From: Bacteroidota bacterium
GTDB lineage: Bacteria > Bacteroidota > Bacteroidia > Chitinophagales > Chitinophagaceae
Length of the DNA: 64,000 nucleotides
Direction: 5' to 3'
Assembly: GCA_020161535.1 (NCBI GenBank)
Contig: JAIUNW010000017.1
Coordinates: 1 to 64,000 of the forward strand
Shown: positions 16,846 to 25,610 of the stretch, in pieces
How positions within the stretch are numbered: the stretch's first letter is position 1
Layout: every line of letters begins with the position of its first letter
Program-made: the position numbers and the translations under genes
The notes under the pieces: model-generated
What the model saw: only the letters and a program-made list of their open reading frames with translations
Told to the model about the DNA's origin: nothing
Database searches by the model: none

Positions 16846-19551
16846 TTATAGCAGCGTTTTTGCTGTTTGTTGATAGGCCTGCACATAGGCAGGTAATCCA
16901 TCAGCCGCCAGTTTGGCGAAAATGGATTTGGCCTGTTCTTTTTGGCCCGCGCCCACCAATACCCTTACCAGTTGCAATCGATCGAGCTCATTGAGTTTTT
17001 CCCATTGCGCCGGCAGCTTTTGCAACAACAGTTGTGATTGCTCCGGGCGTTGCAACCCCAGCAAGGCATCCGCCATCAGCAAATCAAAATCAAGCCGGCC
17101 ATTGCCAGAAGCTGCTAATATTCGTTGCGCTTCCTGCAAACTGGTCAGTGCTGTTTCGTATTGTTTCTGCTGAATAAGTGCTGTGGCATACAATTTCCGG
17201 TATTCATATTGTTGCGGTTTCATCAAAACGATGCTCTTTAATTGGTTTAGGGCCGTTGCTTCACCATTGGCGGCTCGCAACGCAGCCGCATAGGCCCGCG
17301 CATCGTCTTTTCGGTCGCGCAGGTAGGTGGAAATAGCCGAGCCCTGCTGTATATATTCTTCTGCTATGGCAATGCCTTTTTCAGTATGCGCATACCGCTG
17401 GTACAATAGTCTTTGCAAACCATTGATCCGCGCCTGTTCCAGGAAATCAGTTTCGAGCGATTTTGCTTTATCCAGCCAGGCCTCCTGTTCAGCAAATCCT
17501 TTTTGCTGATCGAGATCGCCCGATTCCACCCGGGCCGCCGCCAATGCCGCCCAGCCGAGGTACACCGGCGCATACCCCTCGTTCAATTGCTGCGCCTTGG
17601 TCAGCGTTGCTGCAGCAGCACTATATTTTTTCTGACGCGCCTGTAAACCTGCATAGGCAATGATGGCAGGCAGGTAATTGGCATCGTATGACAAAGCCGT
17701 ATCGAGGTACAACATCGCTTTGTCGATACTGGTATTCGGGCTCCGGCTGTTTTGCAAATACACTTCCGCCCAATTGCTGGCCATGGCTTTTTGATCGCCC
17801 GCTAAATAGGCTTGTTCTTTCTTGATCAGCTTGTCGAGAAAAACGTACATCATCGGATCCTTTTGTTTTAAATCGTTGGTCGTATTCATCGATTTAAAAT
17901 CAAGTGGATGCACTTTGACCGCTTCAAAATAAGCCGGATAAGTTTGGGCTAAATATTCGCTCTCGTTGTTTTGCGAATAATAATCGAGTGTTCGGTTCTC
18001 TTTCATCGCCTGGTAATAGCGCGCCCGAATGGCCCTGTTCTCTTCATCGGTCAGTACCGTACCATGAAACAAGTGCACGTATTCATGCAACAGCACATTT
18101 CGTTCGCCATAGGCACCTCGCTCTACATACTCAATCGCAGCAGCGCCGCTGCCCACACCACGAATGTCCATCCACTGCCGGTTGTCAAAAGTGGTGGCCA
18201 CCCGGAAATAGCTGCTGCCCATCGCTGTAGCGAGGTCGATGTGTAAAGGCGGCACATGAAACTGTTTGTTCATCTTGCGCAAAAACGGAAAATACACTAC
18301 TGCGGTGTACAGTTGGTTCCATACCATCCCCTTTGCGATGGTGCCGGGATAATAAGCCACATCGGGAAATACTTTTGTAAACAATTCCTTGTCGGTGATT
18401 GCAGGATTTTTCAGTTGCCGCGAGATGGAATCATAGTTGGCGAGAAAAGGAATGCGTTTGGATTTGATAACGGCGGCCAGTCCGTTGTGCGCCGGACCAA
18501 AATGTTTTTTTCTCGTGAGTATGCGCCGAAACAACTGTTCTGCTGAATCGAGCCGCGCAGTATTTGCGTCGTCAAAATTGGAATAATACAAAGAGGCGCG
18601 GTGCAGCAGGGGAATGACTGACTGCGGGTTTTCATTTTCCACCGTGCTGGTATAATTGATGGCAGCCGCAAATTGTCCGCGTTGAAAAAGCGAATCCGCT
18701 TTTTTCAATTGTTGCCGGATCGCTTCGTCGGCCGGTTCGGCATAATCAGCATAGGTAAGATTGGTGTGGCCATTGCCCCAATGCCAATGGGTTTGAAAAT
18801 GAAGGGGATTCACGGCCAGCGCGATTTCCCATTGCGCCGCCATGGCGTTCAACTGCGTGGCATCTATGCGTCGCCAGATGGCATAGCCATAAGAAAACCG
18901 GGCATCGGCATTGAAAGGATCCAGGGTCAGGGAAGTGAGCAGCGGCGCCTCTGCTTTGGCCGGTTGTTGGTTCCAGAAATAGGCGTCGGCTTTTAGCAAG
19001 TAAGCAGCGGCCAGGGAAGGATTTTTTTTCAGCAGTTCGTCGGCCAGGCGAATGGTTTCGGGATACTTTTTCTGTAAGAGATAAATCTTCCCCAACAATA
19101 CCGACATTTTTTCTGATGCAGTATGCGCCAGGTATTCCTGGCAACGGCTGGCTGCCCGATCCAGGCGCCAGGCCTGCATATCAAGATAAGCCCGCAGGCG
19201 GATGGCTTTCTCAAGAGAAGGGTTTCCCTTCAAGACTTTATTTACAAGCGTAGCTGCAGTAAAAAAATCGTTGTTTAAAAGGTGGAGCTCGGCCCGCAAC
19301 AATTGGCTGTTTGCATCTTGTTTCCGGTGTGAGAGTGTTGAATCTACGGCCGACCACATGCCCAATTCCAACATGCGTTCCAACACGGCGGTTTGGTTCG
19401 CCGATGGATCAGCCAGCAGCCGGTACTGCGCTGCGCGGGCATTGGCCAGTAGGTCAAACACCTGTTGGGTGCTATCGGGGTTGGCGGACTGTGACAGGGT
19501 GGTTAATCGGAAAAATACAAGGCTGGCCGATAGCAGGAAAAAAGATCGCAT
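16846..19551 (-). CDS. Secreted TPR protein with embedded HExxH zinc-peptidase-like domain
   Basis: A 901-residue protein with a signal peptide (MRSFFLLSASLVFFRLTTLS). Tetratricopeptide-like repeats occupy roughly residues 80-360 and 590-890 (e.g. LLKKNPSLAAAYLLKADAYF; YLPAIIAYAGLQARQKKYSA). Between them, around 400-560, is a zincin-like segment with H489-E-Y-V-H493 and a downstream E532 in NNESEYLAQ, consistent with a gluzincin HExxH...E arrangement. The context suggests a periplasmic peptidase acting on or within a protein complex; substrate unknown. Putative sRNA B ends about 100 bp upstream on the same strand. Confidence 0.75.
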   Translation of the reverse strand: MRSFFLLSASLVFFRLTTLSQSANPDSTQQVFDLLANARAAQYRLLADPSANQTAVLERMLELGMWSAVDSTLSHRKQDANSQLLRAELHLLNNDFFTAATLVNKVLKGNPSLEKAIRLRAYLDMQAWRLDRAASRCQEYLAHTASEKMSVLLGKIYLLQKKYPETIRLADELLKKNPSLAAAYLLKADAYFWNQQPAKAEAPLLTSLTLDPFNADARFSYGYAIWRRIDATQLNAMAAQWEIALAVNPLHFQTHWHWGNGHTNLTYADYAEPADEAIRQQLKKADSLFQRGQFAAAINYTSTVENENPQSVIPLLHRASLYYSNFDDANTARLDSAEQLFRRILTRKKHFGPAHNGLAAVIKSKRIPFLANYDSISRQLKNPAITDKELFTKVFPDVAYYPGTIAKGMVWNQLYTAVVYFPFLRKMNKQFHVPPLHIDLATAMGSSYFRVATTFDNRQWMDIRGVGSGAAAIEYVERGAYGERNVLLHEYVHLFHGTVLTDEENRAIRARYYQAMKENRTLDYYSQNNESEYLAQTYPAYFEAVKVHPLDFKSMNTTNDLKQKDPMMYVFLDKLIKKEQAYLAGDQKAMASNWAEVYLQNSRSPNTSIDKAMLYLDTALSYDANYLPAIIAYAGLQARQKKYSAAAATLTKAQQLNEGYAPVYLGWAALAAARVESGDLDQQKGFAEQEAWLDKAKSLETDFLEQARINGLQRLLYQRYAHTEKGIAIAEEYIQQGSAISTYLRDRKDDARAYAAALRAANGEATALNQLKSIVLMKPQQYEYRKLYATALIQQKQYETALTSLQEAQRILAASGNGRLDFDLLMADALLGLQRPEQSQLLLQKLPAQWEKLNELDRLQLVRVLVGAGQKEQAKSIFAKLAADGLPAYVQAYQQTAKTLL

Positions 19552-19653
19552 GGCATCTTTATTTTACAGGCCGTTGAATGGGCCGGGTTGGTTGGTAGTG
19601 GCGACCAATATAAAAGAAATCAGGTAAACCGATTTCACCGTAATTAACAGGCA

Positions 19654-19869
19654 ATAAAAAAGGCCCCGCGAGCGGGACCTTTCAATTTTTTCCGGGGCGA
19701 TTTCAATAGGGCTTTACTGGTATTGGATTCTACGGATCTGCTGTTTCAGGGTACGTTTGTTCTGGCCCGGATTTGGATGTTGTTTTCGTAGGATTAGATC
19801 AAAAACGGCTTGGGTTTTCTGGGATTGGATAGGGTGTTTATCGACAGGATTAGGATTTCGTTCGGTTGA
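19654..19869 (-). ncRNA. Putative small RNA B, paralogue of the 16.3 kb element
   Basis: About 215 nt on the minus strand between a promoter-like block (19873-19943) and a terminator (stem 19661-19669 with 19672-19680, then six U). One terminator pair is C-A on the plus strand but U-G wobble on the minus strand, which favours minus-strand transcription. Shared blocks with element A on the plus strand are GGATTAGGAT (19847-19856), GGATTTGGAT (19769-19778), GATCTGCTGTTTC (19735-19747) and AATTTTTTCCGGGGCGAT (19684-19701). It could be an independent sRNA or, given the TPR gene 100 bp downstream on the same strand, an attenuated leader. The family is not one I recognise. Confidence 0.6.
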
Positions 19870-19872
19870 CAA

Positions 19873-19943
19873 TACAAAGATGTAAACCGTGCAAGCTGTT
19901 TGGAAATCTCTTCGATAAGAGGTGGCAAACCGTCGATTTTCGG
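19873..19943 (-). promoter_or_regulatory. Promoter-like block of putative sRNA B
   Basis: Contains, on the minus strand, CCGAAAATCGA, TTATCGAAGAG and CATCTTTGTA with spacers of 14 and 25 nt, identical to the block upstream of element A although the spacer sequences have diverged. This pattern is expected for conserved protein-binding or promoter elements. Confidence 0.55.
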
Positions 19944-20061
19944 GAGAAATGGTCGGTGACTGGAACGGGAAATCACCCAAAATAGTCGCAAAATACAGGA
20001 GGTCGTTCCAAACGAAACGACCTCCTGCACTATTTGAGAAGCTTGCTAGCCTGTAAAACCT

Positions 20062-20661
20062 TTAGTTTGCTTTAGAACGGATCAATCCGCCCACACTCAT
20101 ACCGGCATTTTTATAGGCTTCGGCGATACGTTCGCCGGTATCGAAATCATTTTCCCAGAAACTGCCACCCGGGCTTTTGTCGCAAGTTATCTTGCCAATA
20201 ACATGGCTTTTATTAGCTGTTTCCACAATTAGTATCTCCAAGTTCACTTCTGCATTTTTACGCGTGATCGCAATATTATAGCCAGGTTCAACAAAAACTG
20301 TTTTCACAATTGCTGTGTATTTGGCAGAAGCAATGGGACCTCCAGTCATACCTGAAAACTGGGTAAAGCTTTGAATAAACCTCGGTTCATACCGTGTTTC
20401 TCTATCTTCCATCCATGCTTTTTCCCAGGCATCACCCTTACCTGCTTCTTTTTTATTGTATTCGTCTTTTTTCTTTTTTACATAATCAGCTTCCGACATC
20501 TTTCCTACCTTCATATCACTATACACAAACTCGAGATTGATTTCTTTCTGGCCGGCAAGCGGCTTTAGATCACCTTCAGCCAATTTCACTCGTTGCGCCG
20601 ACGAAGGGAGCGCAAGAATTGTCATGGAGCCGAACATTAAAGCGGCGAAAACACTTTTCAT
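20062..20661 (-). CDS. Exported hypothetical protein
   Basis: A 199-residue protein with a Sec signal peptide (MKSVFAALMFGSMTILALPSSAQ). The mature part has a Lys/Glu-rich segment (EADYVKKKKDEYNKKEAGKG) followed by a mixed beta region: SAKYTAIVKTVFVEPGYNIA, NAEVNLEILIVETANKSHVI and a C-terminal DTGERIAEAYKNAGMSVGGL. Similar small exported proteins occur in Bacteroidota without known function; the family is not named here. It is monocistronic by spacing, between sRNA-like element B and the PPTase gene. Confidence 0.7.
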   Translation of the reverse strand: MKSVFAALMFGSMTILALPSSAQRVKLAEGDLKPLAGQKEINLEFVYSDMKVGKMSEADYVKKKKDEYNKKEAGKGDAWEKAWMEDRETRYEPRFIQSFTQFSGMTGGPIASAKYTAIVKTVFVEPGYNIAITRKNAEVNLEILIVETANKSHVIGKITCDKSPGGSFWENDFDTGERIAEAYKNAGMSVGGLIRSKAN

Positions 20662-20758
20662 TTTGCAGGTTATTTGTTGATATGCTAAAACTACCTAATA
20701 TCCGACAACCAAATATTCCCTGTTTGGGGTATTGTTGAAAAGTTTAGTATAAACCCGT

Positions 20759-21397
20759 TTAAGTTACCACATAACTCAACACCAACGGATCAAATAAGCG
20801 AGCCTGCAACTGGAGCGACTGATCGCCCGTTTTCAGGAAACAATACGGCAGCGTCATCCATTCATTTGACGCATATCGTACGGTACCCGCCAACTGCATG
20901 TGGTTTTTGAAATCGACCTGCCCTTCGCCATACCACTTGAAGATCGCTTCTTTGGAACTCCAGATCATGGTAGTAAGCTCGGTGCGAATTTTATCAAATA
21001 GTTCCCAGGGTGCCAGAAAAGCCTTCTCTTCGGCACAGAGAAATTTGTGGGCGATGCGTTCAATGCGCGGCGTTACCAGTTCAATATCGATGCCCACCCG
21101 CGATTCGCTGCTGACAATAGCAGCCGCAAAATTGCCTGAATGGGAAATGGAAAAATGGTATTTCTCGTTGGGTAGAAACGGCTTCTTGGTATCGGCAACT
21201 TCAATTTCTGCCAGGGGAAAATCGGCAAAGAGTTCCCGCAGCAGAAAGCGGCCAGCCAGGTGCTGCAGGCGCTTATAAGGATGGGTTACATCCCGCTTCA
21301 ATGGCACCTGCTGCAAAAAAAACGACTCCGGCTCTTCAATGCGCCAGATGGCCAGCCGGGTGCGCTGGTTGATATTATGTTGATAAAATAAGGCCAA
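20759..21397 (-). CDS. 4'-phosphopantetheinyl transferase superfamily protein
   Basis: A 212-residue Sfp-type enzyme that transfers phosphopantetheine from CoA onto a Ser of acyl or peptidyl carrier proteins. Signatures: an N-terminal half ending YHFSISHSGNFAAAIVSS, VGIDIE (D104, E106 magnesium ligands) and WSSKEAIFKWYG (146-157; E150 third ligand). The pseudo-dimeric length and motif order fit Sfp-like rather than AcpS-type enzymes. No carrier protein gene is in the window. It is divergent from dcd with a ~70-bp gap. Confidence 0.88.
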   Translation of the reverse strand: MALFYQHNINQRTRLAIWRIEEPESFFLQQVPLKRDVTHPYKRLQHLAGRFLLRELFADFPLAEIEVADTKKPFLPNEKYHFSISHSGNFAAAIVSSESRVGIDIELVTPRIERIAHKFLCAEEKAFLAPWELFDKIRTELTTMIWSSKEAIFKWYGEGQVDFKNHMQLAGTVRYASNEWMTLPYCFLKTGDQSLQLQARLFDPLVLSYVVT

Positions 21398-21468
21398 GGT
21401 TCACTTTTTGCGGCTAACATTGCAGGCCGCGGCCGCAATGCCCGGTAAAGATAACCCAAGCGATACAC

Positions 21469-22005
21469 ATGATACTGTCAGACAAAAGAATCCTCGAAGA
21501 AATGGAGAAAGGCACCATCAGAATAGCGCCTTTTGAACGCGACAACCTGGGCAGCAATTCATATGATGTCAAGTTAGGCAAATGGCTCGCCACCTATAAA
21601 GACCCGGTACTCGACGCGAAAAAACACAACGAAATCGTTTATTTCGATATCCCCGATGCTGGCTTTGTATTGCAGCCACATGTTTTTTACCTCGGTGTTA
21701 CCCTCGAATATACCGAAACCCATGCCCATGTGCCTTTTCTCGAAGGCAAATCATCGACCGGGCGACTTGGCATCGATATCCATGCCACCGCCGGCAAAGG
21801 CGATGTTGGTTTTTGTGGCAACTGGACCCTCGAAATTTCCGTGAAACAACCGGTACGCGTATACCACGGTATGCCCATCGGGCAACTGATCTATTTCCCC
21901 GTAGAAGGCGATATCATTACCAAATACAACCAAAAGAAAAACGCGAAATACAGTGGACAGCCCGACAAGCCCATTGAAAGCATGATGTGGAAGAACAAGT
22001 TTTAA
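21469..22005 (+). CDS. dcd: dCTP deaminase
   Basis: A 178-residue dCTP deaminase, which converts dCTP to dUTP for dTTP synthesis. Diagnostic segments: MILSDKRILEEMEKGTIRI at the start, LGSNSYDVKLG, the substrate loop EGKSSTGRLGI (92-102), catalytic E122 in GNWTLEISV and the C-terminal NAKYSGQPDKP. Length matches the family. It converges with the DUF3810 gene, overlapping its end by 4 bp. Confidence 0.95.
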   Translation: MILSDKRILEEMEKGTIRIAPFERDNLGSNSYDVKLGKWLATYKDPVLDAKKHNEIVYFDIPDAGFVLQPHVFYLGVTLEYTETHAHVPFLEGKSSTGRLGIDIHATAGKGDVGFCGNWTLEISVKQPVRVYHGMPIGQLIYFPVEGDIITKYNQKKNAKYSGQPDKPIESMMWKNKF

Positions 22006-23117
22006 GGACGCGCAGTTGTTTCTGCAGCCTTCGTTTTACCCAGCTTTGCCTTCTCAAATGCAATCACCAACCCAACCACCTGGTTATAGCTCATCATGCC
22101 CTTGGGCTGGTTGTTGGCGCGCAAAAATTGTGCATACATCTTACGGATCAACGGCTCTAAATAACCCTGGTGACGCTGAATGAATGCATTGAGTTCCTCT
22201 ATATCTCCTTTAACCGGCGCCGACAGGTTGTTCCAATGAACCCTTGCACGAACAGAATCCCGCTGGTACAAATCGCGGATCGCATATTCAAACAAATCAA
22301 AAAAAGCCGAATAACGAAAGGCGGCTGAATGCGACTGACTCGCCGTCAAATAGCCGGCCATATTGGCTTCGTTTTCTTTGGCATAACCAAGCTGGTGCCC
22401 GATCTCGTGACAGGTGGTATTGGGCTGCTGAAACACTGGCACCGTGGTATTCACCTGCGCTTCGCCGGTAAGCGGATTGTAATACCCCGTAAACCCAAGA
22501 TAATTGCCCAAATAACTATAAAGCGATGGCTTTACTGAACGGCCTCCATATTTCAGGAACATGGCATTGCTGCGCGGCTCCTTGTAGGCATTGAATGCAT
22601 TTTTGAACAGGGTTCTTTTGTGTTTCAGCGGATCCCGCTCGGCCAACGACAATGGTTGCAGGCTATCCAACCGAAACACCAGTTTCGACACCAATGAATC
22701 GAGCTCTTCGGTCGTGTACGGCGCCACCTGCACGCCCGCCTGGTGCGCGATGCCCAGGCGATTGTAATTCAATCCCCAGAAGAGATTGAAAATAATATAT
22801 ATCCATAACCAAACCAGTATAACGCGCATGCCTGACCGAAACAACCATTGTCCATCTACCCTTCGCTGCCAAATGGCCCTGATGGCCCGATATACCGTTA
22901 CCAGCAACCACACCCCAATCACCAAATACAGAATATCACCCACACTAAAAGGTACCCAGCCAAACAGAAACCGTAGTATCCGTGAAATAACCGGATAGAT
23001 TCCATTTGAATAATATTGTTCTACCGCGGCCGGATACCGCGAAAACCATTTGATCACCGCAGCAATAAGTACCGGTACAATCCATTTCAGGTAAGTCTTA
23101 TTTCGCAAAGTTGACAT
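22002..23117 (-). CDS. DUF3810 domain membrane protein with HEIGH zincin motif
   Basis: A 371-residue membrane protein with N-terminal hydrophobic helices (12-28, 59-80, 97-115) and a C-terminal metallopeptidase-like domain. The zinc motif H237-E-I-G-H241 is followed by GYAKENEANMAGYL, offering a Glu third ligand. DUF3810 is a Bacteroidota family of membrane-anchored putative zinc peptidases with unknown substrates. Convergent and slightly overlapping with dcd; divergent from the acyl-CoA carboxylase gene. Confidence 0.85.
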   Translation of the reverse strand: MSTLRNKTYLKWIVPVLIAAVIKWFSRYPAAVEQYYSNGIYPVISRILRFLFGWVPFSVGDILYLVIGVWLLVTVYRAIRAIWQRRVDGQWLFRSGMRVILVWLWIYIIFNLFWGLNYNRLGIAHQAGVQVAPYTTEELDSLVSKLVFRLDSLQPLSLAERDPLKHKRTLFKNAFNAYKEPRSNAMFLKYGGRSVKPSLYSYLGNYLGFTGYYNPLTGEAQVNTTVPVFQQPNTTCHEIGHQLGYAKENEANMAGYLTASQSHSAAFRYSAFFDLFEYAIRDLYQRDSVRARVHWNNLSAPVKGDIEELNAFIQRHQGYLEPLIRKMYAQFLRANNQPKGMMSYNQVVGLVIAFEKAKLGKTKAAETTARP

Positions 23118-23199
23118 CGTTTCGGGCTAAAACTTCCGCAATAATAGAATGTTCAGGGCAATCACCCAATAGCTGTATTTTGCAGGCAGAACCGATACC

Positions 23200-24825
23200 A
23201 TGCAAATTGAACAAAACCGCAACGAAGACGCCTTAAAACTGGCAGTCAGCGAAATGAATGCGCGGCGGGAAACGATTGCCAAAGGAGGCGGCGCCAAAGC
23301 CATCGCCAAACAACACGAAAAGAATAAACTCACCGCTCGCGAACGCATCGCCCTATTGGTCGACGAAAATAGTTTTTTTGAAATCGGCAGTTTTGCTGGG
23401 TTTGAAATGTATGCCGAAGAAGGGGGTTGTCCGGCGGCTGGTACGGTGGCAGGACTCGCCCGCATCGCCAACCGCCTCTGCCTGGTACTGGCCAACGACC
23501 AAACGGTAAAAGCTGGCGCCTGGTTTCCCATCACCGGTAAAAAAAACCTTCGCCTGCAGGAAATCGCCATGGAAAACAATTTGCCCGTCATTTACCTGGT
23601 GGACAGTGCCGGCGTTTACCTTCCCTTGCAAGATGAAATCTTTCCCGATAAAGAACATTTCGGCCGCATCTTCCGCAACAATGCGCGCATGAGTGCCATG
23701 GGCATTACCCAAATTGCCGCGGTGATGGGGCCCTGTGTGGCCGGTGGCGCCTACCTGCCCATCATGAGCGATGAAACCCTGATGGTGGAAGGCAATGGAT
23801 CGATTTTTCTCGCCGGTCCCTACCTGGTTAAAGCCGCCATTGGCGAAGATATTGATGCCGAAACCCTTGGTGGGGCGCATACGCACAATGCCATCAGCGG
23901 CATTGCCGATTACCAATGCAGCACCGAAGAAGAATGCCTTGCGCAGGTTAGAAAAATAGTTAGCAAACTGGGCCATGCGCCTACCGGCGGATTTGACCGC
24001 AGCGAGCCCACCCCCCCCAAGCGGCCGGCCACTGATATTTATTCCATCTTCCCCGAAGGCAATGCAAAACCCTACGATGTGCGCGACCTCATTGCCTGTA
24101 TCACCGACAATTCGGAGCTCGATGAATTCAAAGCAGCATATGGCAAAACGATTGTGTGTGGTTATGCACGCATCGACGGATGGGCGGTGGGCATCGTTGC
24201 CAACCAACGCCTGGTGGTGAAAAATAAAAAAGGCGAGATGCAATTGGGCGGCGTCATCTACAACGACTGCGCCGATAAAGCTGCGCGCTTTATTCTCAAC
24301 TGCAACCAGAAAAAAATTCCGTTGGTATTTCTGCAAGATGTTACGGGCTTTATGGTGGGTAGTCGTAGTGAACACGCCGGCATCATTAAAGACGGCGCCA
24401 AAATGGTGAACGCAGTAGCCAATTCGGTGGTACCGAAAATCACCATCATTACCGGCAACTCATTTGGTGCCGGTAATTACGCCATGTGTGGCAAAGCCTA
24501 TGACCCGCGATTCATTTATGCCTGGCCTTCTGCCCGCATCGCCGTTATGGGTGGCGAACAAGCTGCTAAAACTTTGTTGCAGATTCAGGTAGCTGCTATG
24601 AAAGCAAAAGGGCAGGAAGCAGATCCGGTGCAGGAAAAAAATTTATTGCAAGAAATAAAATCCCGGTACGACAAACAGGCGAGCCCCTATTATGCCGCCG
24701 CACGGTTATGGGTAGACGAAATTATTGATCCAGCCGACACCCGTCGGGTGATCAGTCGCAGTATAGATGCCGCCAATCACCAACCTAACATCGCGCCGTT
24801 GAAAACCGGCGTATTTCAAGTATAA
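23200..24825 (+). CDS. Acyl-CoA carboxylase carboxyltransferase subunit (MCC/PCC beta type)
   Basis: A 541-residue carboxyltransferase beta subunit. It has the two crotonase-like halves: the N-terminal TARERIALLVDENSFFEIGS, GTVAGLARI, DSAGVYLPLQDEIF, ARMSAMGITQIAAVMGPCVA; the C-terminal VFLQDVTGFMVGSRSEHAGI, ITGNSFGAGNYAMCGKAYDP, MGGEQAAKTL. The pattern is closest to methylcrotonyl-CoA or propionyl/acyl-CoA carboxylases, implying leucine or odd-chain acyl-CoA catabolism. A biotin carboxylase/BCCP subunit is not in the window. A perfect REP-core 11-mer (ACCCGTCGGGT) sits in its codons at 24739-24749. A PhzF gene follows after 2 bp. Confidence 0.9.
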   Translation: MQIEQNRNEDALKLAVSEMNARRETIAKGGGAKAIAKQHEKNKLTARERIALLVDENSFFEIGSFAGFEMYAEEGGCPAAGTVAGLARIANRLCLVLANDQTVKAGAWFPITGKKNLRLQEIAMENNLPVIYLVDSAGVYLPLQDEIFPDKEHFGRIFRNNARMSAMGITQIAAVMGPCVAGGAYLPIMSDETLMVEGNGSIFLAGPYLVKAAIGEDIDAETLGGAHTHNAISGIADYQCSTEEECLAQVRKIVSKLGHAPTGGFDRSEPTPPKRPATDIYSIFPEGNAKPYDVRDLIACITDNSELDEFKAAYGKTIVCGYARIDGWAVGIVANQRLVVKNKKGEMQLGGVIYNDCADKAARFILNCNQKKIPLVFLQDVTGFMVGSRSEHAGIIKDGAKMVNAVANSVVPKITIITGNSFGAGNYAMCGKAYDPRFIYAWPSARIAVMGGEQAAKTLLQIQVAAMKAKGQEADPVQEKNLLQEIKSRYDKQASPYYAAARLWVDEIIDPADTRRVISRSIDAANHQPNIAPLKTGVFQV

Positions 24826-24827
24826 GC

Positions 24828-25610
24828 ATGGAATTACCAATCTACATAGCTGATGCATTTACCGACCGCCTTTTTGGCGGCAACCCCGCAGCCGTTGTTC
24901 CGTTGCAAACATGGTTACCCGACAGCCGTATGCAGGCGATCGCGATGGAAAACAACCTCTCTGAAACCGTGTTCTTTGTGAAAGAGGGCGATGGTTTTCG
25001 AATCAGGTGGTTTACACCGGCAACTGAAGTGGCACTCTGCGGACATGCAACGCTGGCCAGCGCCCATATTCTTTATACCGAACTGGGCTGGAAGGCTGAC
25101 AGCATTGCATTTGAAAGCCTCAGCGGTCGGCTTACGGTGCAAAAAACGCAGCAGGGGCTCACCCTTAATTTTCCAGCCAACCCACCCATAGAAACCGATC
25201 CGCCGCCAGGCATATTTGACGCATTGAAAATTCCTGTTTCATTGGTATTCAAATCGCGCTTCGACTATATGGTACTGTTAGACAGTGAATCTGCGGTCGC
25301 GGCTTTGTCGCCCGATTTTTCAGCTTTGGCCCATGTACCTGCCCGCGGCGTGATCTGCACCGCCAAAGGCGATACGGTTGATTTTGTTTCGCGCTGCTTC
25401 TATCCACAAAGCGGCATTAATGAAGACCCCGTAACTGGTTCGGCACATACCGTAACAGTGCCATTCTGGGCAGCACAATTGAACAAAAACAAACTGCAGG
25501 CCGAACAGATTTCTGCCCGCGGCGGTAAACTGTTTTGCGAATTACAAAACGATCGTGTGCTGATGACCGGCACTGCCGTGACCTACCTCAAAGGATCCAT
25601 AACGCTATGA
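24828..25610 (+). CDS. PhzF family isomerase/epimerase
   Basis: A 260-residue PhzF-fold protein (diaminopimelate epimerase-like double hot-dog). Signatures: IADAFTDRLFGGNPAAVV at the start, catalytic E46 in NNLSETVFF, CGHATLASAHIL, and DPVTGSAHTVTVPFW. Most PhzF-like proteins have unknown substrates; the yddE/phenazine role should not be assumed. It follows the carboxylase gene by 2 bp and overlaps rnhA by four bases (ATGA), forming a compact operon. Confidence 0.9.
   Translation: MELPIYIADAFTDRLFGGNPAAVVPLQTWLPDSRMQAIAMENNLSETVFFVKEGDGFRIRWFTPATEVALCGHATLASAHILYTELGWKADSIAFESLSGRLTVQKTQQGLTLNFPANPPIETDPPPGIFDALKIPVSLVFKSRFDYMVLLDSESAVAALSPDFSALAHVPARGVICTAKGDTVDFVSRCFYPQSGINEDPVTGSAHTVTVPFWAAQLNKNKLQAEQISARGGKLFCELQNDRVLMTGTAVTYLKGSITL

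Noticed and set aside
16353..16901. A long minus-strand frame covering sRNA element A and the small gene at 16551
   Set aside because: No conserved residues; the homologous element B keeps no corresponding frame, so the conserved blocks are not coding.
16281..19869. Elements A and B as CsrB-like GGA sponges transcribed from the plus strand
   Set aside because: The terminator lies at the low-coordinate end, and one stem pair is C-A on the plus strand but U-G on the minus strand; the promoter-like block is also oriented to the minus strand.
19714..19980. An 88-codon minus-strand frame over element B
   Set aside because: The translation is not shared with element A, although the DNA blocks are.
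23353..24375. A 340-codon minus-strand frame opposite the carboxyltransferase gene
   Set aside because: It is a codon-bias shadow; the plus strand encodes a full-length recognised enzyme.
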